A stretch of DNA of 64,000 nt from Saururus chinensis (GCA_035235625.1 CP141140.1:52137351-52201350); one strand, 5' to 3'. Counted from the first letter of the stretch, positions 25,561 through 38,454 are shown. Notes: a model not told the origin generated them from the letters alone. Program-made: numbers and translations.

Positions 25561-28380
25561 TTCGTAAGTCGCAAAGCGTGAACGTGAGCGTCTGTTGAAA
25601 CTTCAAAAGGATGGAAGGGAAAAAACGTCTAGAGCGCTTTGCCGTGTTTACGTACCACGCGGAAATGTTCCGTTTCTACGGTCCCGTAGCGGGTTGGTGT
25701 TGATCGTGGAAATGATCCGTTCAGAAATTTCCACGAAGAAGCACTTCACATGTGCTTCTTTCCTAACGAAGGACCGTAACAGTCAAAAATTAAATAAATA
25801 AATGCGAACCTGACTGAAATAACAACTATAAAGCGTCAGCAAGGAGACCATTGCTCGTTGTGAGACGAGGGTAAGGAACGCTTGTTAGGTATTTATTTTT
25901 TTGATCGATGGTACATATGTTAACATATAATAATATAATAATATTTATATTAATATACATTATTATATATATCATTAATTTAAAAATTAAATGCCTTGCA
26001 GGCATTTTTTACACTCGACTATCAATACGGAGCATATAAAATCCTTCCCTAAATAGAACGGGTCTAGCTTGACCGGGCTATATGACTCTAGCTCCGTGAT
26101 TATGCCACATAGCATTCTTACATAAATACAAGATAACACGTTGTTTATGTATAATTATTTTCTATGTACCAAGTTTAGAGCTTATGTGGCACGGTCATAA
26201 AGTTCTCGTAGTTGGTCAAGATAATATGGTCATAGGGCTCTAGAGAAGAGCTGGGGGTAAGCTTTTATCTAAATAATGATTATAACTCCATCTATCGGGG
26301 TTGGAAGCTACCATGATTGAAACTGTTAGTCTTTTTAATAATAATACAACTTTATTGACTAAACATACCAACAATATATAAGTATATCGTACATACAAAA
26401 TAAAAAGACAACAGGAACTAATACAACATAAATAATTAGAAATAAGAAATCAACTAACTACATATAATAGAGTCTATAACATAAGTAAATACACTGGCAT
26501 ACAAGCACCAAGGAGAAAAACATTCACGTGAACCATCAATATTACATTGGACTTAATAGTGCAATTCAAAAGGGATAGATCTTTCATGTCGGCAAGATGT
26601 TAATAACGTACCCAAAGAATGCCACCACAAACATATAAGGGGCAAAGGGAGTCCAAACTAAGACATCACAAATTGAAGAAGTGGATGCGTACACCAAGGA
26701 TGATGATGCATACCCACTGTAAAGATAAACAATGACCACTGACTATCCAACCTAATCAAGGAAGGATAGGGCCTGCCCAGGGAGCTAACACAAGGACCTC
26801 TACCCTGATCCCTGCAAGCAAGGACCAAAGGCATGTCCTTGGCAAATAAGGTCAGCAAGCGGAAAAAATTCCTCACCCAAATCACCACTTGCATTTGTCC
26901 AAATTGCTAATACAACCCAAGATTAGTAGTGTAAGAGAAGAAAACATGTGCCCAAGCAAACAAACCCGACAAAGGGGTCATGCAAAACAAAGTGAAGGGA
27001 AAAAAATGGATAACCCAGACAAAACCAAAAGGGAAAAGGGTGCAAAGGAAGGAACCGATGGTCAAGAGGGATTAGGAATGTGGGAGGGGGTGAATAGAAA
27101 TTGAGGAGAAGAAAAAACGCACCTTCGTGATTAACATCTGAAATAGAGAATGACATGCAAACATGACAAAGGTAAAAGGAGATAAAAAAAAACACATGCA
27201 AAGGTGAAAGATGGATTGAGATAGCTAGAGACAATAGGGAGATGGATGATAAGAAAATGAAAATCATCAAAGATGGGAAGAAAACTTTGATTGAAGGTAG
27301 TGAACTCAAAGGCTTGAAATTGGGGAAATAGAAGGAGTGATAGGGGGAAGAGATGAAAAAAGGGGTTGGACCACCTAGACCAGAGGCCCCAGGCTAGCCT
27401 CAGGCTACGGCCATAGTGTTGATGCCCAAGACTTCCTAACGCGATTGCCTCAAGTCGCCAAGAGAAACTCACAGCCTCTCCATAGACTTTTTTTTTATTG
27501 TTTTTTGTGAAACCTATAGCTGCTAAAATGACCCAGAAATGAGAGAAATTAGAAATTACGATCTAAATTTTGGAGATTAGCAATAGCTTATGTAATAACT
27601 TCTCCTTGCTATCTTTCCAGAAAACACAAACATCTCCTTGGTAGTCTCTAATAACAATTCCAGCACTTGATTTAGGCATGTCATCAAATTGTTGCATCAA
27701 AATTTATATGATTAAAACATGACGAAGAGACCGGAGGCACGAAGCATAACTATATTTGTAAGTCTGAATATAAGCATATGCTACCCAAACTATATCTGAG
27801 ATGGATTGACCTCTAACTTAATTACTTTCAATATTCAAGTTTACGAGAAATTATTAGGTATTATTAAGCACCCTACTACACATCGTTGTACACTTGTTAT
27901 CATCCTATGCACTCTTCTGTAAGATGTATCCTAGGGTTTGTCCCCTATGGTTCTAGAACTTCCCATTCTAAACCAACACTAAAGGCGTTAAAAACGATAG
28001 TGTACAAACAAATATATTTCAAGCAACTTGAATCAAAGGTATATGAATACATAATTCATGAAAACCAATATAAACTCGTAGACAATTTCCAAATAAGAAT
28101 CTTATACTCTGACATGATTTTTCATAAAACAAATCAAGGATAATCAATTTCAAGCACTAGCATGCAATAGTTATTAAATCAATCAATTTGGAAATAAAAT
28201 CAACCCATACACTCATAAAAATTCATAGGTATGGCTTCATCAATAAAATATACATATACAATTGTATTGAAAACTTAAAAAGGGGGCCCTTTCCTTAATC
28301 CACAATCGGAATCACGCAGCAAATATGTGTCAGGAGCATATGCATGTGGTGCATATCAACGGGACTCTTGAAATAATCAT
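25561..28380. other. Intergenic, upstream of the RING-CH gene
   Basis: No gene supported. A small hairpin GAAGCAC..GTGCTTC lies at about 25738-25760. AT-rich sequence follows to 28380, with a purine-rich block at 26930-27360. Open frames here are short and unlike any known family. Confidence 0.35.
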
Positions 28381-30133
28381 CTACTTCATCCATCCTAAAC
28401 TAATAGCTCTATTTGGCAAAAAAAATTATCTCATATTAATTATAACACCCCGTTTTTCGATTACGTCTAACTAAGAGGGTTAGAAGTAATTAGTGATTTT
28501 TATAATAAATTATAGACGGTTTCAACCTTTAAAACCTCTGTATTTGAGTAGAGCTCGAAGAAACGAACGTAACAAATCAAAGAATGGGTGAAACGGAGGT
28601 CAAGACCGAAAGTTACAACATTCAAAAATCGTAGAAAATAGGCAGGACCCACTTGGAAAGAGTTAGATTTATTACTTTAAGTGGGTTAGTATCGAAGGGC
28701 TCATCGATACGAGTCCAACGGTACCTAGAACGCGCTAATCCGATTCCAGGGTAGGGAGATACGCGCATTTGAAGATTTAATTTTAGATTAAAAAATATAT
28801 TAAAAAAATAGGTGCACGCGCGATGCACGTGCGGCACAAGCGACCGCGGCGCACATAATTCATGGCCATGACACATGGTCACCACATGCATGGCACAAAA
28901 TGGTGGGCACTGCCGCCCAAAACCATGGTGCCGCTATTTCTGGTGGCGCGGAGCCATAGTTTCAGCGGCTTGGGGTCTATTTAAACCCCTTTTTCTTCCG
29001 ATTTTTGGGCAATTCTTCTCTTCCTCCATTTCTGACCGTTTTGAGTCCGATTAAGGCCGTTCAAGACCCGTTTCCTACTAAATCAAGTGTGTTTTACGCG
29101 ATGGAGGGTTTCATTTTCTAAGTTGGCGATCATATGAGGAGGAAACATCCCAAGACAAGAAGAGGTTCTGCCCGTTATCTTTATGCACTGACCAACTTCG
29201 TTTTCTCTGTTTCTGGCCATCCTAACTCCAATTTAGTAGATTCAAGAGGCGTTCTTAATTAAATCGAGTGTATTCTACGCGATGGAGGGTTCCATTTTCT
29301 GATTTGGTGATCGTATAAGGAGAAATATCTCAAGACAAGAAGAGGTTATGCTCGTTATCTTCGCGCACCGACCAACTTCCTTTTCTCTATTTATGAGCAT
29401 CCTAGCTCCGATTTAGTCCACCCAGGAGGTGTTCTTGACTAAATCGAGCATGTCCTTTGCAATGGAGGGGGGTGACCATATGTGGAGAAAATGCCCCGAG
29501 ACAAGGAAAATCCTTGTCTATCATCCTCAAACACCAGAGTAAGAAAAAGAGACCTAGAGCAAGACGGGGTTCTGTACGTAGATACCGATACCTTACGAGA
29601 TATGATGGGAGTAAGATTTTTTATCTTCCATTTTAATTATAGAACAACATGTGCTAAGTTATGATGTGTGCTATGCTACGATCCATATGCTTGCTATGCT
29701 TATATGTCATGATGTGTGCTTATATGCCATGATGTGTGCTTTTATATGTCATGATGTACACTTATATGCTATGACGTGTGTGGTCTCGCTCTAGGGTAGA
29801 GCAAGACGTGTAATCTGTGTTTTCGGTCTCGGCTCAATGATAGAGCAAGACGTGTATATGCGGTTATGATCCCGCTCAGTGGTACATCGAGATGTATGAT
29901 TTCATTGATTTATTAATTTCCGTTTTACTCCGATAGATTACTAGTTTCAGTGTAATTTCGACTCAATTTTAGTATACATATTTTAACGTATATGATTTTT
30001 GTGATGTGTGATGTATGAAGTAGCCAATAGGCAAAACTACGTTTGGATCCGATCGTGTTGGAATAATATCCAGTACGCACGTAGGCAACCAACGGCAAGG
30101 CAACGTTGGCCTAATCCAAATTAATTATAAATA

Positions 30134-31132
30134 GGAAAATTTATTTAAATAATCATTTTTAAAAAATTATTTACCAATTTAGACCACTTTGGAAAATATT
30201 TCCCAAAGTGGTGTTATTTTTTGCTATGCAAGCGCCAACCAAGCAGCTGGCACCTACGTGGCTTTTTTTATTTTTTTTTTTAATTTCATCATTCTAAAGG
30301 ACGAAATTAATACCGTATACTGATTTTGTCCTTCAAAATGACGAAATCAATACTTCCCTCCCCCTCTTTCTCTCTCTTCACTCTCTCTCCTTTTTCTCTC
30401 TCTATTCACTCTCTATTCACTCTCTCTCCTCTTTCTCTCTCTATTCACTCTCTCTCCTCTTTCTCTCTCTATTCACTCTCTCTCTTCTCTCTCTCTCTCT
30501 CCACCCTCTCTCTATTCACTCTCTCTCCTCTATAAGAGAGAGAAAGAGGAGAGAAGAATGGGAGAGGGAGAGGAGAGTGAATAGAGAGAGTGGAGAGAGA
30601 GAGAAGAGAGAGAGTGAATAGAGAGAGAGAGTGAAGAGAGAGAGAGGAGAGAAGAGAGAGAGAATGAAGAGAGAGAGTGAAGAGAGAGGAGAGAGAGAAA
30701 ATGAAGAGAGAGAGAGTGAAGAGAGAGAGTGAAGAGAGAGGAGAGAGAGAAAATGAAGTGAGAGAGAGTGAAGAGAGAGGAGAGAGAGAGTGAATAAACA
30801 GAGAGAAAGAGTGAAGAGAGAGAGAGAGAGAGGAGAGAGAGTGAAGAGAGAGAAAGAGGAGGAGAGAGAGTAAAGAGAGAGAGGAGGGGAGGGGAGGGAC
30901 GAAATCAGTACATAGTATTAATTTCGTCCTTCTAAAGGACAAAATCAGTCATTGTACTAATTTCGTCCTTCTAAAGGATGAAATTAAATTTTTTTAAAAA
31001 AAAACCATGCAGACGCCAGTTGCTTGGCTGGCGCCTGCGTGGCAAAAAATAATATCACTTTGGGAAATATTTCCCAAAGTGGTCTAAATTGGTAAATAAT
31101 TTTTTAAAAATTATTATTTAAATAAATTTCCC
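30134..31132. mobile_element. Mutator-type foldback MITE, 999 bp
   Basis: Left end GGAAAATTTATTTAAATAAT; right end, reverse-complemented, GGGAAATTTATTTAAATAAT. The inverted repeats continue for about 200 bp on each side, including TTTGG(G/A)AAATATTTCCCAAAG and a GGCGCC/GCCAGC..AAGCA block. A perfect 9-bp duplication TTATAAATA flanks it (30125-30133 and 31133-31141), the size made by Mutator-like transposases. The core is a CT tract followed by a GA tract. No coding capacity, so it would need a transposase in trans. Confidence 0.88.
30355..30898. repeat. CT-rich tract facing a GA-rich tract
   Basis: About 175 bp of CT-rich sequence (30355-30531) is followed by about 360 bp of GA-rich sequence (30535-30898). 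The two are complementary, so they form the loop-proximal stem of the foldback MITE. Long serine/leucine/phenylalanine open frames here are by-products of the dinucleotide run. Confidence 0.9.
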
Positions 31133-31501
31133 TTATAAATATATGTTTTATTTTGTTTTACACAACGACAAACTATGAAGCTTCGTTGTGTATATGCGTT
31201 TGTTACAACCTAAGTCTACGCACAAGGAAGCTTTGAAGCTCCATAGTGCGCAAATGAACGTTGTACCTCTCGTACACAGACGATGATTTCTGACTCAAAA
31301 AAAAAAATTATTGGTAATTTTGTAGGCCTGGCTTGGGTCGAGTCGTTACATTAATAGCTACATTTTGTTAAATTTAATTAGTTGAGTACTTAAATAAGAG
31401 TATCATAAGCTTATATTTCAATCTCTTAGATGTGGGTTTCACTATTCAATAAATACTACTATTTTTTCGTATGTAGTTATTAATATGAAATGGAGGGAGT
31501 A

Positions 31502-33539
31502 CTTAATATGATTATGGGGCCAATATAAGCAAAATATAATAAATATTGATATGAAATTCCTATGTTTTTTTGTTTAGGTGCAGTTATGGATCCTATGATT
31601 AAAGTTAACTAGTGTAGAAATATTAGTAAATGATATATATAGTAATATGAATTAATATAAATTTTAACCATTTCATTGAAGATTTTAAAAATACCTTACA
31701 TTCTTTATATGTTATATATAAATCCATGTATGGTATTAGAAGAACTATTGCTCCAAGTCCTTTTTTAAATAAAAATTACTCTATTTCGGCCTTATTTGGG
31801 TACCACTTTGGATTTTAAAAGAAAAAATTTTTAGACCTAAAAGACCTTTTAACTTTCATGGCTTCTTATGAGAAGAGTTTTTGTAGAAAATGCTTTTAAG
31901 CCCTTTTTGTTTCCAATCCAAACAAACCTTTAGTTACAACTTAGTAGGAATAAACAAAAATACACAAGTAGCTCTAATACTAAATTAATTATATATTTAT
32001 AAAATAATTTTTATAATTATCTAATCAAAGAAGAATTAAATAATTTTGATATTTTAGTTTAGTGATAGATATATAAAAAAAGTTATCATGTATTTGCTGC
32101 CTTAGCATGTGATATATTAACATCTCTAATATTTACAATAGCTTTGGAGTATATTTTTAGTGTATGAAATAAAGTACTCACCGATGGACGGAGCTAGTTA
32201 GATCCAATGACAGTGAGATATTATATCTGCTTGAAGGATTGACTTGACACAGAAGACAAAGAACAAAATCCAAAAACTAGAAGAGGTGTTTGAAGAAGAT
32301 TTTATTGAATTTCTAATTTCTTAAATAGTTTTAAAATAATTTTTTTTAAATCTTAGTGGTGTCAAAGATAAATTATAAATAATAGATAGATGAGTTAGTG
32401 CCACCTAATTTGGATGTACTTATATTACAATGTTGTAATTTTCACCTGTTTAAGAGTTAAAAAATATAAATTTAAAAGATACAAATATAGTTTATTTTTT
32501 ATAATATTTTTTAAATATTTAAAAATAAATTAACCTGGCTGGAGGCCGGCCCGATATATTAGAGCCGTGGGCAGTGTCAGGCCTGGCTGCTGAGGGACTG
32601 GCTGGGTCCGGGCCGGTACAGTGCCACCTCTACTCGCGTTAAAGCCCATAACTCCAAGAGAATACTACGTCCGATCTCGCAGCCCAGCTCACAAGCATCT
32701 CTCTTACAACAAGAAAATACTGAAGCCCTTTCGTAGCATGCCCGCAACCGGGCCACCTGTATTTCTCTGACTCCAAACGGGCCACCAATTATATATCTGT
32801 CGTGCATCTGATGAGAGTGAAGAAATTTGTGTTTTAAAAGGCGTGAGCTGAAGCTGAATCCTATCAAATCTTAGAATTAGCACCACCATTTGATCCTTAC
32901 TTTAATTAGAACTGCAGGACTAATAAAACCCCCCCAGTGACACCAACAGGGGTAGGACCCGGTCCAACTGTCTTTGCGGTTCGCTTTTCAAGTCACTGGC
33001 ATAATGTACTACAGCCAAAGTATACTAGGCTCACTGCAAAGGAAAACGCGTTACTGTGACAAACTTTATGATATAGTATTTGATTAGGGTTAGCGTCTTA
33101 GCGAGCAGAGTTGAGGATCTGCTTTGTGTTGGGGTCCCTTGGGGACGAGGAGTTTTTAGATTGAGCTGAGACCCTTGAGGCAGGCAGCGGTTGAAGCTTA
33201 AGCATCTTTGGCCCATGTGTGCTCTTAAATTCAGATTGTGAAAAGGCAGCAGGAATGGAGAGAGCCAAAGGGTAGCGGTGTGCGGCATTAAGTGAAGACT
33301 GCGTGCATGAAGAAGGCAAAAGAGAAATAAATTTGTATTTATCATCTGACGTAATCCTCTCATTGTTCTCAACCGTCCCAATTACTCTTGCATTAAATTG
33401 TTTTTATTGAAATTCAATTGCAAATTGCTCCCTTTTCAATGCCCGAACTACCTGCGTTTCCACATGTCTGGCCATCGCCATGAAAGAGGACTACAGCTTC
33501 GATGATCACCTTCTCCACTCGGCTCCCTCTCCCACCATA

Positions 33540-33570
<31 letters not shown>

Positions 33571-34432
33571 GTCTCATGTGTTTGTTCTGCATGCAAGGCT
33601 TCACACAGGGAAGAAGCTCAAAGCGAACAACGAGTTGGCCAATATCTTAATCTATGTTGACCCTTGACCTTTTATATATGCAATGGATGCAATGTCAAAA
33701 TGACCCTTGAACCGGCCTGAATGTCTGTGGACATTACAAACACATCCTAATCGGGCTACAAATTTATGAACTGCCCTTATTTAATACAAAGCAAATGCAT
33801 TAATCCAGCATCTGTCTATATTAATGACCAACCAGCTCAGCAGCGTTCTGTAAATAAATGATTAGCCTAACACGGCGTAACTCAGGCGAAATCATGTGTC
33901 CCAGCTCAATACCACCGATTGACGATGGTGTAGTGGAAGCAAATTTCATGATGCCATTAGAAGAACATCAGACCAATTAGCCTGAAAAGTAAGTATCCTA
34001 AGGCCCGGCAGTGGAAGATCAAGAGCGTAATTAGCAAGTCTAGTCTAATTTGCTTGTTCAGAACAATTGCTCATATTGTTAGGGAAGAGTGAGAACAGGG
34101 CCCCCGGGTGGCACATGTCCCAGCACTTGAGGAAGGACTTAGCGTACTGTGAATCGTTATGCCTGCTTTCTCAAAATATGCAAGGGAAAATGTAGATAAC
34201 TGTTTACTTCAAGTGTTTGAAGCTGTTACAGTTCGTCAGTGACCAGAAGGGAGAAGCCAAAAAAAGGGAAAAGCAACAGAGAAGCATGAGCAGAAACTGG
34301 AAAAGAAAACGAAGGAACGATCCAGTCCTTTTTAAGGATATATGGATTGGCTTCTCCATATATAATTAAAAAGGCTTCTAAGTAAGAAAATTTTGGGCAA
34401 CAGAGCCGTAGTGTTCTAGGACATGCAGCAGC
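31502..34432. other. Intergenic; microsatellite; one unassigned frame
   Basis: No gene firmly supported. A (CT)n run is at 33540-33563. A minus-strand frame at about 33098-33310, preceded by a fair splice acceptor (..CATGCACGCAG), is less AT-rich than its surroundings but matches no family recognised here. The segment nearest 34432 should hold the 3'UTR of the GIR1-like gene. Confidence 0.35.
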
Positions 34433-34756
34433 CTAACTCTTCCCGCTCCCCTTGTTGCGCCCGCCGTTGCTGCCCTTGTTCTGTTGGACGAAATCCAGAA
34501 GGACGGTGCTCTTGCACTTTGGGCACCTGGGGTCTTTCTCGGACAGCATTACGTACATGAGGCACCTGGGGCAGCCCACCAGCAGCATGGATCCGACGTC
34601 CGGGCTGTTATCTGGCTCTGACGACACGCAGGAGCTGGGCGAAGATGACACGGATGAGGGCGACGATCCTCCGCTGTTGGGAGCGCCTGCTACCGGCCTC
34701 GGTGGTGACAAATTCAGCTTCAGGTCCAGCTTGGGGTTCTTTCCGTTCCTGCTCAT
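34433..34756 (-). CDS. GIR1-like: GIR1/GIR2-like EAR-motif transcriptional repressor
   Basis: 107 aa, one coding exon. The N-terminus MSRNGKNPKLDLKLNLSPP contains an LDLKLNL EAR motif, which recruits TOPLESS-type corepressors. A Ser/Pro-rich linker follows (~22-52). The C-terminal zinc-ribbon-like segment (~57-89) has MLLVGCPRCLMYVMLSE then CPKCKSTVLLDF, with two CPxC pairs. This layout and length match Arabidopsis GL2-INTERACTING REPRESSOR proteins, which repress root-hair genes together with the HD-ZIP factor GL2. The tail is Gly/Asn/Lys-rich (NKGSNGGRNKGSGKS). The start is supported by the conserved MSR-opening and by a splice acceptor 11 bp upstream. Whether it is the GIR1 or GIR2 orthologue cannot be said. 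Confidence 0.92.
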   Translation of the reverse strand: MSRNGKNPKLDLKLNLSPPRPVAGAPNSGGSSPSSVSSSPSSCVSSEPDNSPDVGSMLLVGCPRCLMYVMLSEKDPRCPKCKSTVLLDFVQQNKGSNGGRNKGSGKS

Positions 34757-34767
34757 TTTCTCTTGCT

Positions 34768-34909
34768 CTGTTCAACATTAAGCAGAGAGAAGATTGATAA
34801 AATAAACAGGAAGACAACTGCAAGTTCAAATGGAGCTAAACATTTCACCACGACAAAACGTATAAAAAACTATCTGCAGCTCAATCATGATGAACACTAG
34901 TGGATATAC
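34768..34909 (-). other. 5'UTR intron of the GIR1-like gene
   Basis: Minus-strand donor GTGAG|GTATATCC at 34909 and acceptor GTTGAACAG at 34768 define a 142-bp intron that ends 11 bp before the start codon. The upstream leader exon would run from about 34910 to about 35040, with an AT-rich TTTATATAT element near 35052-35060 as a possible TATA box. Confidence 0.6.
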
Positions 34910-35064
34910 CTCACAGGCAAGAGAGGAGAAGGGCAAGGAGCAACGGGAGAGAGGAGCAACGCGAGGACCACCAGGGCTTGCTGCTCTAATGGTGGTCTGA
35001 CTCACAAACGGCAACTGGCCGCCCCCTTGTTGTTCTGCCTGCATCTCCTACCAATATATAAAGA

Positions 35065-35911
35065 GGTCCTCAGGGCAGGGATGCTGGGACATGGGGTTTG
35101 TTTAAGATGGCATTTAACCTTCTTGGGTTTTAGAAGATAGAGATGGTGGGAGATTAGTATTGAATGGAATTGAAGAAAGGCTGGCTAGGACTGTAAATTT
35201 GAAGCAGGAAATGCATTAATGGTGGAAAAAAAAAATCCCAAGATGTTTGCAGCAGAAATTGCAGCAGGTAATGCAATTTTACAAGTACCTACAGCAATTT
35301 TACAAGTGTAGCTGTGCTCATTCATTGCTCAAACCGTCGGTCATGATGAACAAGCAGAAGCCGCTTTAATTGGAACCAGCTATTATGGTGAAAATTGCCC
35401 TGCAAAAAGAAAATTGAGGAGGAAGCTGCATCCAACCCAAACAGTCTATAGACAGAGGACTGATGCTGTCCCCAATCTTCTTCTGTAGATCTAGAAACAT
35501 ATTGTATTGAGAAGATGATAAATGGGAGGGAGCATGAGAGCTTGTGATTAATCAAAATTCTAAGTCCACGCTCTGTATTTTACGCTTCCACCCATGATCC
35601 CAATGACTTCTAGCCTATTAATATTTCTGTCCGGGGGTGAGTTATTAAGACCGGGATGTTAGTGGGGTGAGCTTTGGCTTGTTCTATTGCATCATGTGTC
35701 TAATCATGGTCCACACCTAAATGTACCATTAAAAGGTTAGAAATTGGGTAAATAGATTCAAATACATGTCTTAATTAAGAGGACCACCAAGTTGCACTTT
35801 TTTATGTATAAACCATTTATATGCCCTTATGCGTGTCGTGCGCTTTTAGGTAGAGTGATTTCGATCGCATGGCCCATATTTCTTAGGAGCCGATGACTGA
35901 AAAATATTTTA
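35065..35911. other. Intergenic, upstream of the GIR1-like gene
   Basis: Nothing recognised beyond likely promoter sequence for the GIR1-like gene. Confidence 0.35.
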
Positions 35912-36100
35912 TCTATCATAAATTAATAGTTCTATTTTAAAAAAATTTATTTTATATTAATAATTTTATTTTATTAAATTGAAGTGGTTGAGTACTTACA
36001 AAAAGAGTATTATAAGCTTAATTTTCTTTTTTGTAAATTTTATCATTCAATAGATACTACTATTTTTTTAAATATAATTATTAGTATAAAATAAAGAAAG
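35912..36100. mobile_element. Stowaway-like MITE, full-length degenerate copy
   Basis: Same order of blocks as the MITE at 28381-31499: ATAAATTAATAGTTCTATTTTA, then ATTAAATTGAAGTGGTTGAG, AAAAGAGTATTATAAGCTTA, TTTTATCATTCAATAGATAC, ending AAATAAAGAAAG with TA after. Its termini have drifted from CTCCCTCC. It is a useful estimate of the uninterrupted length (about 190-205 bp). Confidence 0.6.
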
Positions 36101-36102
36101 TA

Positions 36103-38039
36103 ATAAAGATAAACCTAACCCGCAAAAATTAAGGGACATCTAGTAAATTCAACATTTTACCAGAGGTTGTCAAATTTTTTTTCTTCTAATTACTTAAATA
36201 AGAATCCACTAGGATAGGCTATTTAAGGACTTGTCTAGCCTTGCTAATTTTCATGACCAAAGTGATTAATAACAAGAGGCTTCCATATTACCTAAAATTA
36301 GTGATAGAAAAGCGGAATTAGATCCAAAAGTTCCTATGTCCTCCCTCCACATATATGTAATGGTTATTTGATCTAATCATGTAATAGGAAAACGTTTTTC
36401 ATCATTTTTAGGTAGTAGGTTCCCTAATAGCCGCCATCAATAAGCCAAGCAGGCCCACATGAAGCCCAGTAAGGGCACAACCACGACACTATAAATAGCC
36501 GCCGGTGTGAAGTTCTTGATGGGCCTAGAGGACAACATGCTTGGTCAATTCATTCAAAGGAACAAACAACAAAATCGATGACTCGTGCTGAAGGCCAGAG
36601 TTGGGCGTGGCCTGAATGGCTAAAAGACAGGAAGCACATAGACAAATAGTCTTTCAGCATACATTGAGCAAAGATAGCCTTACAAATTACTGCCTCGGAT
36701 CTACTGGACAAGTGAGCAAGAAGGGTTTTCATGTACTTTGAGATGTCAAAGGGCCGGGCCCAGCTCTCATCTTTAAAGTTAGGCCTCACATAACCCTAGG
36801 CCCCGAGCTATGAGACCTAGAGTTGCCCGGCCCTTGGTCCAGCTCAAAAATAAATAAATAAATTTATTTAAAAAATAATTCTAAAGCGCTTTTTTAGCTT
36901 CTGGGCAAGCCCAAGATGCCTTATGGGCCCAAAAGACCTAATAGGCATAAGGCCATAACTATTTAAGGCCTTGTTCGGGACCTAGCTCGGATGGGACGGT
37001 CCCGACTCCTGACCAGCCTCGAGGACCTGAAATCAAGGCACGTCCCTTTCCACATATACCGGCCGGGCCGGGCCAAGCCTGGGCCCTAATGTGAAGGCTC
37101 GATGTGCTCCTAGTTAAAAAAAGGGTGATGGGCATCTCCAGACTTTATCATCTTCCTGCGTAGCCTTTTCTTATGCTGTAGCGGCGACATATGCGATAAG
37201 CAGACGAAGAACCCAAAAAAAAGAAAAAAAAAAAAACAAGGGAAGAACCACATAAACAAAACCAGTTTAATCATAATATTATATAAAGTAAAATAAATGA
37301 TGATAGAATTTTTAAATTATAATTATATTTTTTATAAAATATACCGCAAAATTGAGTGACTAGAATTTTCAAATTTTGATTATATTGTCCATAAAATTTT
37401 ATAAATATACCGTGATTACCCATGTTTCTAAAACACATTTTAACCAAATAATTGCTAGCCAATGAGCAGACTCTGTTGTGAATACAATTACTTTATTTAG
37501 CCATTCGCACTAAGATTTTAAAAGGCAAAAAATCTTGCTCGGTAGGTCCGGTAGGCTTGGAAGGTCTGCCTCCTGTTGAACTCTAATCTATTAAAGGAGG
37601 AAGTTTATCCAATCTGGGTAAGGTAAGGTATGCACCCTCGACAAAAGACCCAACACTTTACTCCCTCTATAAATAAATACCACCATGCCCCTCCGCCTCT
37701 TGTCTCCATAGTTTTGATGAGAACTTCTCAAAGTGATTCAGCAACAAGACTAAATCTTGTGTCTTCTAATTTTCATTGAATGTGTAATGGTGGATTAGTT
37801 ACCTCACAAAACTTACCATACCAGGGTGTAGAACACCTTCAATATAACTTGTTCCAAAATTTAGATAAGAAGATATGGAGACAAGGAAAACCGAGAGGAA
37901 GAGAAATGAGAGTGAAAAAAACTAGAAACACCTCCCCCTTTCATTGGGGGAGCTTATCATTCAATGGGTGATGTACACAGCACACACCGAGGGCCACATG
38001 TGCACATTGCGCATCATTTGACGTAAGGCAGACAATTGG
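36103..38039. other. Intergenic, no gene recognised
   Basis: AT-rich sequence with G+C-rich GGCCGGGCC-type words at 36780-37090. No coding frame of note. Confidence 0.35.
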
Positions 38040-38446
38040 CATTAGCATTGGCTGATGTAATAATTTTTTTTTAAAATAAAAAATATTTTCCTAATTAAAA
38101 TCACCAAAACTCCTTACCCCAAACTTTGATTTACACGTTTTTAGTATCAATGGACTCGTATCAATGAGTCCTACAAAATAAGAGCATGTTATCTCATAAT
38201 TTTAAAGTGCACAACCCACCCACTATACACTTCTTGGGGTCATAACCTATGATCTTAGTGTCTAATTTATATATTCTTGAGCTTGATACAATTATATTTT
38301 AGAACCTTATCAAAGACCTTAAGGTTCCTTTAAAAGAATAATGCTAAAAATGATTTAAATTTAATTAAAATGATTACTGAGTCTAAAAATGCATTTTTGG
38401 CCCAAAAGTTATATTTTCCAAGACTTGAAAATTTCAGGTTGTTACA
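38040..38446 (-). mobile_element. LTR fragment, 5' end, minus orientation
   Basis: Read on the minus strand it begins TGTAACAACCTGAAATTTTC at 38446 and carries the TCATTGATACGAGTCC block that follows the start of the solo LTRs at 13340 and 28441. Only the first ~400 bp of the LTR is recognisable. Confidence 0.65.
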
Positions 38447-38454
38447 ATATTGTA

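Larger units (their letters stand above)
28441..31350 (+). mobile_element. Solo LTR inside the Stowaway-like MITE
   Basis: Starts TATAACACCCCGTTTTTCG (a TG-to-TA change at the terminus) and ends GGTCGAGTCGTTACA at 31350. The 5-bp duplication TTAAT at 28436-28440 and 31351-31355 is perfect. It shares the TCGATACGAGTCCAACGGTACC block and the GAGGTTCTGC-type leader repeats with the LTR at 13340. A TATA-like TCTATTTAAACC lies near 28977. There is no internal domain. It is interrupted by a MULE MITE at 30134. Confidence 0.85.
28381..31499. mobile_element. Stowaway-like MITE, split by a solo LTR
   Basis: Left edge CTACTTCATCCATCCTAAAC (degenerate CTCCCTCCATCC) and right edge ..AATATGAAATGGAGGGAG ending at 31499, with TA following. 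Without the 2.9-kb LTR insertion the element is about 205 bp. Related copies lie at 18522, 35912 and (shorter) 53360. The left TA duplication is degraded. Confidence 0.7.

Noticed and set aside
30326..30942. Long Ser/Leu/Phe-rich open frames on both strands
   Set aside because: By-products of CT and GA dinucleotide tracts inside the MULE MITE.
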